From Bacteroidota bacterium (GTDB taxonomy: Bacteria; Bacteroidota; Bacteroidia; Flavobacteriales; Weeksellaceae): a DNA stretch of 64,000 bases. The stretch is from NCBI GenBank assembly GCA_023461035.1, contig JAEWOD010000020.1, positions 124,001 to 188,000 of the forward strand, written 5' to 3'. Under the pieces are notes generated by a model. That model searched no databases and was not told the origin of the DNA. It worked only from the letters and a program-made list of their open reading frames with translations. Position numbers and translations under genes: made by a program. Shown in pieces: positions 31,682-41,674 of the stretch (position 1 is the first letter of the stretch; every line of letters begins with the position of its first letter).

Positions 31682-33325
31682 TTACAATTCCAAAACTTTT
31701 ACGCCTTGCTCAAAAATGATGTCATCCGGAATTCCTTCTGATTTTAATTTGTCCAAATCTTTTTGAAGTTCTTGTGAGATATGCCCTTTTTGTTCGGTCA
31801 GCTTTTTCACGCCTTCATAATCTCCGTTTCCTTGCAGTGTCAATATTAATTCGGATAAACCATTCATGGCCGATTCCATTTTGGCAAAATCCACTATATA
31901 TTTTCCTTCTTTGGTGCGTTTAAAAGCACCTCGTTCTTTAAAATAATTAAAGCAAATCATATTGGCCGAACCATGAGCGCTCTCTCCAAACCGGACTGAC
32001 CTGAAAATCCCGGCAAGAAATGTCACCATAAAGTCCTCTTTTTGCCCTTCCAATTCTCCTTTTTGAATCAATTGATTAACCATGTATAATCCCAGAATAT
32101 CGGCTTTGCCTTCTTCTAAATGCGATTGCTGTTCTTTTAGTGCTTCGCGAACGGTTCCTTTTCCATTAATGGTATTTTTGATTCCGAGTCCGTGCGCTAC
32201 TTCGTGAAACATCACATTGGCAAAAAACGCATCAAATTTTACGTGTTGCCGTTGGGAATCATCGATCAGGACATCTGCAATCGGCACCATGATTTTATCA
32301 AATTTAGCCCGCATGGCATTTTTAAGTTGTAATCTTCTGGTACCTTTTTCCAATTGGACGCGTTCGTCGTTTGGTAAATTGATGGCAATGGTTTTTCCGC
32401 CGGCATTACAATCTCCTGCATAGTAAACGACATCATAAGCGTTTAAATCGGAATCGGTTCCGGGTGATTCTGTTTTATATTTAGCATCAACCGGAAGGTT
32501 TTTTTGTAATTCAGGTAAAAATTTGGCGAATTTTTCCAGTTTTTTGGACCATTCCATATCTTTTACCAGCACATAGGCTTCGTGCGCCGCTTTGTATCCA
32601 AATAATTGATCTTCATACGTTTCGATAGGTCCCACCACGAAATCCAATCGGTTGGTTTTCATGTTCATCCAGGCGATGTCACTTTCATAATAGTTGTCGG
32701 TTTCAAGAGCGGTAGCTCTCATTTCCAAATAAACTTTCAGTCCATCGTCTTCAGCAAAAGTTGCCGCTTTACGAAGTAATCCTGCAACGTTTGCAATTTG
32801 ATCTTTAAATTGAACATGATAGGGGACGGTATAAAGTCCGCCATCTTTATTTCTTCTGACAAAAGTATATAAGTTTTTTCCTTCAGGAAGATTGGCGTTT
32901 TCAAATTCTTGCACGGTCATATCCTGCGGATAAAAATTGGCACCCAAAGGTTTTGGGCCAAATCCTTTTATAAAAGGTTTCATATTGTCCAAACGATCCC
33001 AGGGGCCGTAATTAATTTCTACATAATTGCGCGTATTACCGGAAACTTTGGAAAGCAATTCTTTTTTGTCACCATAAGCTTCGTACCAAAACAGTTCATC
33101 CATCACTTGCGAGGCTTCTATCAGGATAACCAGCATCGCTTTTTCCTTGTCGCTTAAATGGTTAAGATCTGTTTCCAATCGGACAGTTGCATAGGATTTC
33201 AGAGAATCCAGCGTCACGACTTCTTGTCTTTCACCATCTACGATATTGGGTGCGACAGGTTCTTTTTTACAATTGGAAAATACCAGACATAGAATGAATA
33301 GGCTTATTGCGGAAATAGATTTCAT
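31682..33325 (-). CDS. Lipoprotein peptidase of the dipeptidyl-peptidase III (M49) type
   Basis: I use the ATG at 33325, where the protein begins MKSISAISLFILCLVFSNC, a lipoprotein leader with Cys19; the longer frame adds an unlikely leader. The body of about 528 residues contains HEVAHG (H374, E375, H378) and EEGKAD (E404, E405, D409), the zinc-binding pair of this family. The classical M49 motif is HExxGH; here it is the shorter HExxH form. These enzymes remove dipeptides from peptide N-termini; the lipoprotein leader puts it in the periplasm or outer membrane, unlike the cytosolic eukaryotic enzyme. It may support peptide nutrition. Confidence 0.78.
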   Translation of the reverse strand: MKSISAISLFILCLVFSNCKKEPVAPNIVDGERQEVVTLDSLKSYATVRLETDLNHLSDKEKAMLVILIEASQVMDELFWYEAYGDKKELLSKVSGNTRNYVEINYGPWDRLDNMKPFIKGFGPKPLGANFYPQDMTVQEFENANLPEGKNLYTFVRRNKDGGLYTVPYHVQFKDQIANVAGLLRKAATFAEDDGLKVYLEMRATALETDNYYESDIAWMNMKTNRLDFVVGPIETYEDQLFGYKAAHEAYVLVKDMEWSKKLEKFAKFLPELQKNLPVDAKYKTESPGTDSDLNAYDVVYYAGDCNAGGKTIAINLPNDERVQLEKGTRRLQLKNAMRAKFDKIMVPIADVLIDDSQRQHVKFDAFFANVMFHEVAHGLGIKNTINGKGTVREALKEQQSHLEEGKADILGLYMVNQLIQKGELEGQKEDFMVTFLAGIFRSVRFGESAHGSANMICFNYFKERGAFKRTKEGKYIVDFAKMESAMNGLSELILTLQGNGDYEGVKKLTEQKGHISQELQKDLDKLKSEGIPDDIIFEQGVKVLEL

Positions 33326-33477
33326 GTTTGAGATGCGTTTAAAACTCAAAAGTATAAAAAAAAGAAGCCGAATCATAATAATTCAGCTTCTTAAATTAAC
33401 ACATGAGGACAAAATTCTATGGTGCAAATTTGAAGCGGAAAAATAAATTGAATGTTAAGCCAGTGCTAAATTATAAA

Positions 33478-33505
33478 AAAGAAAAAAACCCTTGATTCAA
33501 GGGCT
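33478..33505 (-). terminator. Terminator of tRNA-His
   Basis: On the minus strand CCCTTG, loop AAT, CAAGGG is followed by TTTTTTTC. It starts a few bases after the tRNA-His 3' end. Confidence 0.75.
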
Positions 33506-33509
33506 TTTG

Positions 33510-33584
<75 letters not shown>

Positions 33585-33663
33585 ATTTTTCAATTGGACT
33601 GCAAATATAAAAATAATTTGAAAATTATGGCAATTTGAAGATTTGAAAGTTGGTTTTTTCTTC

Positions 33664-33707
33664 ACTTTGACAAAGTTTTATTCATAGTGGATTTACTTTG
33701 TCAAAGT
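33664..33707. repeat. Perfect 13-base inverted repeat
   Basis: ACTTTGACAAAGT (33664-33676) and its exact complement ACTTTGTCAAAGT (33695-33707), each itself a near palindrome, flank an 18-base loop just downstream of bshB1. It may act as a terminator or a stabilising hairpin for the bshB1 transcript. Confidence 0.6.
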
Positions 33708-33721
33708 TTTTTGAGTTAGAA

Positions 33722-34423
33722 TCAAATAATTCCCTCAAAATCCTTCAACCCCAAATAGCCTTTCAACATAAATCCTTCACCGGCTTGGGTTCCGATGAGC
33801 ATTCCTAAATCTTTGGCTCTGTTTTCGATGCTTTCCTGAAATAATTTAGACGAAATAGGTGTGTCGGGTTCAGGATTTTCGGGATTGTGAAACTGGGTCT
33901 TATAAGCAAAACAAGCCGCTTTTTTCTTTTCGACAAAACCGCTGACATCCAATATGAAATCCGGTTTCAGCGGAAACCATTGGATATAATGAAAAATCTG
34001 TTTCGGCCGCCAGGCTTCCTGTCCGGTTTCGATTTTTTTCAATCCTGAAAGAAAACAAGCCTTTTCCACCAAATCCGCACCTTTTCCATGATCGATATGC
34101 CGGTCTTCTATGGCATTACATAAAACGATTTCCGGTTGGTATTTTCTTATGATTTCGATGATTTTCATTTGATGGGTTTCGTCATTGACAAAAAATCCAT
34201 CCCGAAATCCTAAATTTTCTCTGACGGAAACACCCAGAATTTCAGCGGCAGCTTCGGCTTCCTGTTTGCGGGTTTCAGCGGTGCCTCTCGTTCCCAGTTC
34301 GCCACGCGTCAAATCGATGATGCCGACTTTTTTTCCGGCTGCTACCATTTTGGCTACCGTGGCTCCTGCTCCCAATTCCACATCGTCCGGATGTGCACCT
34401 ATGGCAAGTATGTCTAATTTCAT
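33722..34423 (-). CDS. bshB1: Bacillithiol biosynthesis deacetylase
   Basis: 233 residues. The N-terminus KLDILAIGAHPDDVELGAGA carries the AHPDD zinc motif of the LmbE/PIG-L deacetylase fold, and LTRGELGTRGTAE is characteristic of the BshB1 branch. It removes the acetyl group from GlcNAc-malate to give GlcN-malate, the second step of bacillithiol synthesis, in the cytoplasm. Bacillithiol is the main low-molecular thiol in many Bacteroidota, which fits. The neighbouring glutathione peroxidase homologue is also a thiol-linked gene. Confidence 0.9.
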   Translation of the reverse strand: MKLDILAIGAHPDDVELGAGATVAKMVAAGKKVGIIDLTRGELGTRGTAETRKQEAEAAAEILGVSVRENLGFRDGFFVNDETHQMKIIEIIRKYQPEIVLCNAIEDRHIDHGKGADLVEKACFLSGLKKIETGQEAWRPKQIFHYIQWFPLKPDFILDVSGFVEKKKAACFAYKTQFHNPENPEPDTPISSKLFQESIENRAKDLGMLIGTQAGEGFMLKGYLGLKDFEGII

Positions 34424-34466
34424 TTTTTAGTGATTAGTGAATGGTAATTAGTAAATAGAGAAAAAG

Positions 34467-35021
34467 CTATTTACTTTTTTCTATCCACTTCGTAATTTTC
34501 TTACTGTCCGGGGCGGTAATCGAATAAAAATAATCTTCCAGAGTCCCATCCTCATTGATGATGTATTTCTGGAAATTCCATTTGACGGAAGAATTTTTCT
34601 TTCCGTTCAATTCTTTTTGGGTAAGAAATTGATAAATAGGAGCGATGCTGTCACCTTTGACGGAAATTTTACTCATCATGGGAAAAGTCACGCCGTAATT
34701 GATTTTACAGAATTCTTCAATTTCTTCGTTACTTCCGGGATCCTGTTCGCCAAAATCATTGGAAGGAAACCCTACGATGACAAAATTTTGGTCCTTGTAT
34801 TTTTGATACAATGCTTCCAATCCTTCAAATTGTGGCGTAAATCCACATTTGGAAGCGGTGTTGACAATCAGGATTTTTTTGCCTTTTAAATCAGCGAAAT
34901 CGAATTCGTTTCCACTGATGTCTTCTACTTTATAATCATATATCGTGTTCATCGACTTATCGTTTTGGGCTTTGCAAGAAATCATAATAGTTAACAAAGC
35001 GATTAGACTCAAAATTCTCAT
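34467..35021 (-). CDS. Glutathione-peroxidase-family thiol peroxidase, lipoprotein
   Basis: 184 residues with a lipoprotein leader (MRILSLIALLTIMISC). The GPx motifs are intact: NTASKCGFTPQ with peroxidatic C59 (cysteine, not selenocysteine), FPSNDFGEQDPG and VKWNFQKY. These enzymes reduce hydroperoxides, in bacteria mostly with thioredoxin-like donors. The leader places it outside the cytoplasm. Its start codon overlaps the stop of the upstream ResB-CcsA gene (ATGA), so it is co-translated with a cytochrome c maturation factor. Confidence 0.88.
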   Translation of the reverse strand: MRILSLIALLTIMISCKAQNDKSMNTIYDYKVEDISGNEFDFADLKGKKILIVNTASKCGFTPQFEGLEALYQKYKDQNFVIVGFPSNDFGEQDPGSNEEIEEFCKINYGVTFPMMSKISVKGDSIAPIYQFLTQKELNGKKNSSVKWNFQKYIINEDGTLEDYFYSITAPDSKKITKWIEKSK

Positions 35022-38000
35022 TTTTTTATTGTTTTATAATTTCTTTTCCGGTTAAACTTCCGGTCTCTAATGTACGAAATTATAGAAAGTAATAACATGG
35101 AAACCGCCGTAATATAAATCCAGACAGGGATAGGAATTTTATCTCCCGTCGCGTAGGTATGCAATCCGGAGAGATAATAATTCACTCCGAAATAGGTCAT
35201 GATAATCGACCAGATGGCCCACATGCTTGCTACATTAAAAGCCCATTTTCCACGCAATCCCGGAACCAAACGTAAATGCAGAACGATGGCATAAACAATT
35301 ACCGAGATAAATGCCCAGGTTTCTTTTGGATCCCAGCTCCAATAACGACCCCAACTTTCGTTGGCCCACATTCCTCCCAAAAAAGTTCCTACAGTTAGTG
35401 TAAACAAACCTATTGTAGAAGACATTTCGCTGACGATGGTGATTTCTTGAATTGACTTTTTTATTTTGGAAGTGGGTTTGAAGCAGAGTAGAATCAAAGA
35501 AATGACAGCGATTACCGCTGAAAGTCCGAAAAAACCATAACTGGAGGCGATGATTCCTACGTGAACCATCAGCCAATAGGATTTCAGTACCGGAACCAAT
35601 GGTGAAATCTGTGGGTCAAGTAATCCGCCGCCATGTGCAAATCCCATCATGATCATCGCAACAAGTGCTCCGGAAGCAGGAATGAAGGCATTCCGGTTAC
35701 GATATAAAACCAAACCGGCCAATACTCCAATGGACGAAATGAATACAATTGCTTCATATCCGTTGCTCCATGGGGCATGTCCGGAAAGATACCATCGGAC
35801 AGCCAATCCCAAAACATGTAAGGCATAAGTTACCAATAATAATCCTAAAAAGAAAACTGTCAATTTATGGACAAACTTTCTCAATCTGTTTTCAGACGAT
35901 AATACTTCTATAAAAGCCAATATAACCAAAATGCCACCCAGCATGCTGTATATAATCATCAACCAAAGGAAGATGTTTACTTTATTATACAATACTTCCA
36001 TGTGTACTTTTGAATCAGGCGGGATTACATTTTTCCCCCAATTGTGTTGATAATCTGAAATAGCTTGAAGTGATTGTTCTGCTTTGCTCCAGTCTTCTGT
36101 TTGAAATCCGTTTTTTAAATCGTTAAAATAATTGGTTATAAACTCAAAAGCGATTTTGTCGATTTCGATAGGACTTTCTTCAGAACTGTAAATCCAACTT
36201 GTCCAGGTTTCGCCCGGATCGTTTTTGACCGGAATTATTTTGGTATAATAGCCATAAACAATATTACTGAAAACATTAAATCTTTCAGTGACGTTTATGA
36301 TTTCTTTATCGTATGAAGTCTGATCTGCAGCTCGTTTGCTAAATGCTTCGTTGTATTGTTTTTCTAATTTGAATCGTCCGGTAGCAGGATCCACCAACTT
36401 CATATAAGAAGTGTATCCATTTTCATCTACCTGAGTTTCCGCATTTAGTTCGTCGCTGACATTCTTTACTTTGATGAGGTGTTCATTTGCCCAGGAAGTG
36501 GGATCAATCTGCATGGCCAAAAACCATTGGTCTGAATTAAAATCTCCGTATTTATCTTTTTTATAAATTTTTCGAAGCAATTCCAACGTGGCTGTATTCA
36601 TCGGTTTAATTCGGCCTTCGAAATCCTGAACTAGCAAATGTCCAAATTTCTCGGCATGAACCGGATCAATGTTAAAACGTTTTCCGAATTGATTGGGATT
36701 TGCAAATTGAGCGGTTGGCTGCACTTCTCCATGTGGGTTGGAAATAGAATCTTCCGTTTGCTCATGTGCTTCTGTATGATCATGTCCCGGATGGATAGTA
36801 TCCTGGGCATTTCCAAGTCCAAATAACAACAAAAACGGAATGAGCATCAATTTCTTTTTATGCAGGTTTTTCAATTGAGAATTGAGTCGCCAGAAGTGAG
36901 TTCCTTTCCAAAATAGTGTTGCGAACAACCCAAAGAACAACAGAAAATAACCTACATAAGTGATGTTGGTTCCCCACCAGTCCGCATTTACAGAAAGTAT
37001 AGTCCCTCCTTCATCCGGAAAATAGCTGGATTGGAAAAAACGGTATCCGCGGTAATCCATCACGTTATTCATGTAAATATGATGAGGAGTTTCCGCCCCT
37101 TTGTCTATCACGGTGATTTCGCTTTCATAAGAAGAAGGATTGGTCGAACCCGGATAGCGATCCAAAATAAAGTCATCACAACGTATGGAAAAAGGTGCTT
37201 GGATGATTTTTGAACCAAATCCCACTGAAACACCCAGTCCATTGATAGTTGTATTTTTACTGAAAGAAGTTACACCGCGTCCTCCTATGATGGTCAGCGT
37301 ATCTCTTTCTGAGCCTGAACGCAATTCGACTATGACTGCGCCCGGCAGCTCTTTGTCCATTGCATTGGTTTTATCTCCTTTGTAGTAAACCACTTTTCCA
37401 TGAAAAGCAGGGGAAGGAATGATCAAATTGGAGTTGTTGATGGTATAGAGTGTCCGGTAATTTAAAAGTTGGGGTTTGTTTATTTCGATTTTTCCGGATT
37501 GTTCTGCCAATAAAGCCGAGTCAGTAACCACACCTTTCTGCTGTCCGGTCATGGTCATAAATTGTCCTTCAAATGGAGAATTGATGAGCAATTGTCCTCC
37601 TTGTTCAATCAACTGGACAGAACCTTCAATCGGATTGTTATAGCTGATCATGGTTCCGCTGACATTTTTAATTTCGCCTTCGGCAATGAATTCGCTTTCC
37701 CGTCCGTTTTGTCCCATGGTCACGATTTCCAGCATTTTCTTTCCGGAATTTGTTTTTTGAATTGAATCTTTCGCAAGGGGAATGTAGTCCAGAGTTTTTA
37801 CCGTAACGATTTTGTCTCCGAAACTATAATCCCGTTCAAACGTCCTTTTAAACGGCCAAGGCGTATCCTTAGCGTTGAAGTGCGACATCATATAAGCGTT
37901 TTTGTCATAACGCAACGCACGGTTTTTATCGTTGATTTCCAATTTGAAATAGGTGCGGTCGCTGATGATCTCGTTGGTGGTTTCGCCTTCGCGTATCGGC

Positions 38001-38311
38001 ATTTGGCCTTCAAAACTGATGTATCGCGTGATGGCTCCTCCAATGAAAATGAACACAAAGGACAAATGGAAAATCAAAACCGGCCATTTTTCCCGACGAT
38101 ACAAACGGTAGCGTTTTATGTTAACTATGAATAAAATGATTAGCCACAGCATGAGTATTTCAAACCATTTGGCTTCATATATCAGTGTTTTTGCAGTTGG
38201 GGTGTCGTAGTCATTTTCTATAAAAGTAGCCACAGCCATGGAGATTGCGTATAAAAATAATAATACGGTCATGGTGCGGGTGGAGAAGAACATTTTTTCG
38301 ATGCGCGTCAT
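35018..38311 (-). CDS. Cytochrome c biogenesis ResB-CcsA fusion
   Basis: 1097 residues. The N-terminal half has four membrane helices with a large periplasmic ResB-like domain (ARYFQSSYFPDEGG-type segment, about 400-470). The C-terminal half has the CcsA heme-handling domain with the tryptophan-rich motif WGRYWSWDPKETW near residue 995 and multiple membrane spans. Such fused ResB/CcsA (CcsBA) proteins carry heme across the inner membrane and attach it to CXXCH apocytochromes (system II). Fusion is common in Bacteroidota. The GPx gene overlaps its stop. Confidence 0.9.
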   Translation of the reverse strand: MTRIEKMFFSTRTMTVLLFLYAISMAVATFIENDYDTPTAKTLIYEAKWFEILMLWLIILFIVNIKRYRLYRREKWPVLIFHLSFVFIFIGGAITRYISFEGQMPIREGETTNEIISDRTYFKLEINDKNRALRYDKNAYMMSHFNAKDTPWPFKRTFERDYSFGDKIVTVKTLDYIPLAKDSIQKTNSGKKMLEIVTMGQNGRESEFIAEGEIKNVSGTMISYNNPIEGSVQLIEQGGQLLINSPFEGQFMTMTGQQKGVVTDSALLAEQSGKIEINKPQLLNYRTLYTINNSNLIIPSPAFHGKVVYYKGDKTNAMDKELPGAVIVELRSGSERDTLTIIGGRGVTSFSKNTTINGLGVSVGFGSKIIQAPFSIRCDDFILDRYPGSTNPSSYESEITVIDKGAETPHHIYMNNVMDYRGYRFFQSSYFPDEGGTILSVNADWWGTNITYVGYFLLFFGLFATLFWKGTHFWRLNSQLKNLHKKKLMLIPFLLLFGLGNAQDTIHPGHDHTEAHEQTEDSISNPHGEVQPTAQFANPNQFGKRFNIDPVHAEKFGHLLVQDFEGRIKPMNTATLELLRKIYKKDKYGDFNSDQWFLAMQIDPTSWANEHLIKVKNVSDELNAETQVDENGYTSYMKLVDPATGRFKLEKQYNEAFSKRAADQTSYDKEIINVTERFNVFSNIVYGYYTKIIPVKNDPGETWTSWIYSSEESPIEIDKIAFEFITNYFNDLKNGFQTEDWSKAEQSLQAISDYQHNWGKNVIPPDSKVHMEVLYNKVNIFLWLMIIYSMLGGILVILAFIEVLSSENRLRKFVHKLTVFFLGLLLVTYALHVLGLAVRWYLSGHAPWSNGYEAIVFISSIGVLAGLVLYRNRNAFIPASGALVAMIMMGFAHGGGLLDPQISPLVPVLKSYWLMVHVGIIASSYGFFGLSAVIAVISLILLCFKPTSKIKKSIQEITIVSEMSSTIGLFTLTVGTFLGGMWANESWGRYWSWDPKETWAFISVIVYAIVLHLRLVPGLRGKWAFNVASMWAIWSIIMTYFGVNYYLSGLHTYATGDKIPIPVWIYITAVSMLLLSIISYIRDRKFNRKRNYKTIKK

Positions 38312-38706
38312 TTTATCAATCCTAAATTAACTCACAAAAATACGTCATGCACAGTGATATAGCACTTCAAGACTTGTGATTTTTGTTAGATTTGGGACGG
38401 GAAATCTAATTTAAAACAAGTCTAAATAATATAATGCACAGGGATATAAAATTTTTATTTAAGAGACTGTTTTAAATTTTATTGCTAAAAATTTTTATAG
38501 CTATTTTGAGATGGATTTTTTGCTTCATGTTTGAAGATTTATCGGGATAAATCAAGAATAGGAAGTTGATTGCTTCGTTCCTCGCAATGACACGCTCAAA
38601 AGAGTATTAAAATTTAGCAAAGATATCTTTAAGAGCCATAAAAATAAATTTTGGTAAAATTTAAACAGTTTCTTAGTTCAGTAAATTATAAATTCGTAGT
38701 TGGATT
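38312..38706. other. Divergent intergenic region with a chromosomal repeat remnant
   Basis: This 395-base gap divides the cytochrome gene from the utilisation-locus regulator. It contains GATTGCTTCGTTCCTCGCAA (from about 38568), a sequence I recall as a dispersed repeat in Bacteroidota genomes. No gene or terminator stands out. Confidence 0.4.
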
Positions 38707-41469
38707 ATGACAGATAGATTCAGAAGACATATCATATTTTCATTGATGTTTTTTATACTTTTCTTCATTTCGGGAAAAGCGCAACAACAACTGATTCCTT
38801 ATGTAAAAAGTTATTCAAAACTTGACTATAACGGAGAAGCTTTAGTTTGGGGAGTTACCCAAACAAATAATAAACTCATGTATTTTGCAAACAATAAATT
38901 TTTGTTGCAGTTTGATGGTCATCGCTGGCAAAAATTTACCTTACCCAAAAAAACGATTATCCGTTCGGTTTATGCAAAAGGAAATAAGATTTATTCAGGT
39001 TCTTTAAGGGAATTTGGGTATTGGGAGGAAAAAAATGATTCTTTGGTTTATACCTCCATTTCCCAAAAATTTAAGTCTTTTGATTCGGATGAAAACGATG
39101 AAGTCTGGAAAATTTTGGAGTACGACGGAAAGCTTGTTTTTCAAACTTTCTTTTCGTTGTTTATTTATGATGGAAATTCGATCAAAAAATATAAAACACC
39201 GACCCAGATAAGCTATGCCTTCAACGTGGGAAACAATTTATATGCGGCTTCTGTGTTTTCCGGTATCTATGTATTTGACGGCAATAAGTTTGTCATAGAC
39301 AAGCGTTTCGATGCGTTAAAGGGAAAGGTGATTCACTCAATTCTGCCATATAAAAACCAGATACTCGTTTTTACTCTTAAGGACGGGGTATTTGTTTTAA
39401 AGGATAATGCTTTAGAGGTTTGGGAAAACGAACTTAATCAAACCTTTAAAACTGAAATGGTAAGCTCTGCGGAGGATATTTCAGATGATGTAATTGCGGT
39501 GGGCACTTCCGGAAATGGGATGTATCTGGTTAATTTTCAAACAGGAAGTCTTACTAATTACCATAAGATAAACGGAAGTTTGTTTAATAATACGGTGCTG
39601 AGTATATTCAAGGATTCGGAATCGAACTTATGGCTGGGGCTGGATAATGGAATTTCATTTATACAAAATGATTCAAACGCAAATATATTTCAAGACTATA
39701 CAGGTAAATTGGGAAGCGTGAATTCTGTTTTGAAATCCGGAGATGGATTTTTGCTTGGCACTAACAGGGGATTATTCAGGTTTGAAAATAAGGAAATCAC
39801 GTTGATTCCGGGAACTTCGGGTCCTATCTGGAGCATTGCAAAAATGGGAGACCAGATTTTTCTTGGGCACAATACAGAAACGCTTTTGGTAGAAAACGGG
39901 GTTGCGTCAAAATTGAATGAGCTTTCGGGCGGTTTTAAATTTCGGCAGTTAAGTCCGTCAAAATTTATCCAGTCAAACTATACAGGATTGTATTTGTATG
40001 AACTTCAATCGGGAAAATGGAATTACAAAAAAATAGCACCTCAATTAACGGCCCCGGTAAATAATTTTTTCATAAAAGAAAATGAGATATGGGCTGCTGA
40101 TGCCTATAAAGGTCTTTATAAAATTGATTTACAATCGGATTCTTATGAGGAAATAAAATCGGAAAAAGGAGAGGAGATTTATAACGGAAAAATTGTTGAA
40201 ATCAATCATCAGATTTATTTTTTATCCAATCAAACATGGTATGAATATGACAGTTGGACAAAACACCTCAAGTTGTCTGAAAAGTTGAACGAAATACTTC
40301 CCGGTATAGACAATGTAGCCGGATTAGATGACAATATATTATTGGTTCAGTCAAGTGAAACCCTTTCTCTCGTAAAAATAGAAAACCAAAAAATCGAATG
40401 GAAAAACATACCCGATAAATATTATAGGGGCAAAATTGTAAACGACTGGATTTCACCATTTCTGGAAGATGGTTATTTATATTTAAATCTGGATAATGGA
40501 TTTCTCAAATACAAAGTAGATTTTGATTCAGTCAAAAATTTTTTGGTATTTATAGATGCGGAAGTTAACGGAGAAACTATAAAAAAAGGAAAGAGAATCG
40601 GTTATTATAATAATGCAATAGACTTTTATGTTTCCACCCGAAATTATGGGTTTTCAGAAGTAAATCTTTATTATAAACTTTCTCCGGCCGATGAAAAATA
40701 TTTTCCATTGAGGGATGGCAAGGTTAGCTACAGTCATTTGACAAATGGTAATTATAAATTGATAGTAGCAACAAAATCGGGTAAGGACTTTACAGATTTG
40801 GATTCATTTGAATTCACTGTAAAAAAACCTTGGTTTGTGTCCAACCTGATGATATTGATTTATTTAGCATTGATTTTCCTTACCTATTATCTCTATCATA
40901 ATTTTACCCAAAGACAAAACAAACAGAAGATGGAACAATTACAGCATGAGGTAGAATTGCAGAAACAACTTGTAAAAGTGAAAAGCGAAGCAGAGAAAAA
41001 GGAGACGGAACATTCACTCGAAAAGCAGAAACTGGAACAAGATGTCAAAAGTAAAACAACTGAGTTGGCATCACGGGCTCTGTCCATTGCTTCGCAAAGT
41101 GAACTTTTGATTGATTTAGAATCTATCATGAATACAATAGATGAAAACACATCCGGAGATAAAATCAAAAAGGACATAGGTAAAATATTGAGGGATTATA
41201 ATTACAACCAAAACGAATGGAAAGTCTTTGATACAAACCTACACGAACTGCACGAAGATTTTGTTGAGCGGCTTGTAAAGTCCTATCCAAGTCTCACACC
41301 AAAAGATATACGCCTGGCGATTTTACTTCGTATGAATATGACTTCAAAAGAAATTGCTCCGCTTATGCGCAAGAGTTTCCGGAGTGTAGAACTACAACGT
41401 TATAGATTGCGTAAAAAAATGAAACTTTCTTCCAAAACAAACCTCTCAAAATTCTTTATTAATTTTTAA
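38707..41469 (+). CDS. Propeller-Y_Y_Y sensor with LuxR-type DNA-binding domain
   Basis: 920 residues. Signal or membrane anchor at 10-25, a periplasmic two-propeller region (about 30-600, repeated short blades such as LWLGLDNGISF), a Y_Y_Y domain near 620-705, one membrane helix (about 711-733), a coiled coil (about 738-800) and a LuxR-type helix-turn-helix near 860-915 (LTPKDIRLAILLRM, SKEIAPLMRKSFRSVELQ). There is no kinase or receiver, so sensing and DNA binding are in one chain. This one-component layout is common next to SusC/SusD loci in Flavobacteriia. It should sense an oligosaccharide from the glucan and activate the downstream susC operon. Confidence 0.85.
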   Translation: MTDRFRRHIIFSLMFFILFFISGKAQQQLIPYVKSYSKLDYNGEALVWGVTQTNNKLMYFANNKFLLQFDGHRWQKFTLPKKTIIRSVYAKGNKIYSGSLREFGYWEEKNDSLVYTSISQKFKSFDSDENDEVWKILEYDGKLVFQTFFSLFIYDGNSIKKYKTPTQISYAFNVGNNLYAASVFSGIYVFDGNKFVIDKRFDALKGKVIHSILPYKNQILVFTLKDGVFVLKDNALEVWENELNQTFKTEMVSSAEDISDDVIAVGTSGNGMYLVNFQTGSLTNYHKINGSLFNNTVLSIFKDSESNLWLGLDNGISFIQNDSNANIFQDYTGKLGSVNSVLKSGDGFLLGTNRGLFRFENKEITLIPGTSGPIWSIAKMGDQIFLGHNTETLLVENGVASKLNELSGGFKFRQLSPSKFIQSNYTGLYLYELQSGKWNYKKIAPQLTAPVNNFFIKENEIWAADAYKGLYKIDLQSDSYEEIKSEKGEEIYNGKIVEINHQIYFLSNQTWYEYDSWTKHLKLSEKLNEILPGIDNVAGLDDNILLVQSSETLSLVKIENQKIEWKNIPDKYYRGKIVNDWISPFLEDGYLYLNLDNGFLKYKVDFDSVKNFLVFIDAEVNGETIKKGKRIGYYNNAIDFYVSTRNYGFSEVNLYYKLSPADEKYFPLRDGKVSYSHLTNGNYKLIVATKSGKDFTDLDSFEFTVKKPWFVSNLMILIYLALIFLTYYLYHNFTQRQNKQKMEQLQHEVELQKQLVKVKSEAEKKETEHSLEKQKLEQDVKSKTTELASRALSIASQSELLIDLESIMNTIDENTSGDKIKKDIGKILRDYNYNQNEWKVFDTNLHELHEDFVERLVKSYPSLTPKDIRLAILLRMNMTSKEIAPLMRKSFRSVELQRYRLRKKMKLSSKTNLSKFFINF

Positions 41470-41625
41470 GAAACACATCAATTTATTTATCAAACTACAT
41501 CATTACTACATCATCATTATTCTGTCAATCATACATTAATCCTTGGGAAACCCTTTTCTGGAAAGGATTTTAACGGATGTGTATTTTATACACTCATTGA
41601 TGTTTCTTTTATGAGTTTTTAACGT

Positions 41626-41656
41626 TTTGATAACACATCATTCAGCTTTAACTTTA
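41626..41656 (+). promoter_or_regulatory. Promoter of the susC operon
   Basis: TTTG at 41626-41629 and TAACTTTA at 41649-41656 are separated by 19 bases, the normal spacing of Bacteroidota -33/-7 promoters. The last base of the -7 box is A rather than G. The start codon lies 18 bases downstream. Confidence 0.55.
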
Positions 41657-41674
41657 CAAGAAACATAAAATATT

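Noticed and set aside
35018..38311. Frameshifted fusion of two separate genes
   Set aside because: The reading frame is continuous and ResB-CcsA fusions are normal in Bacteroidota.
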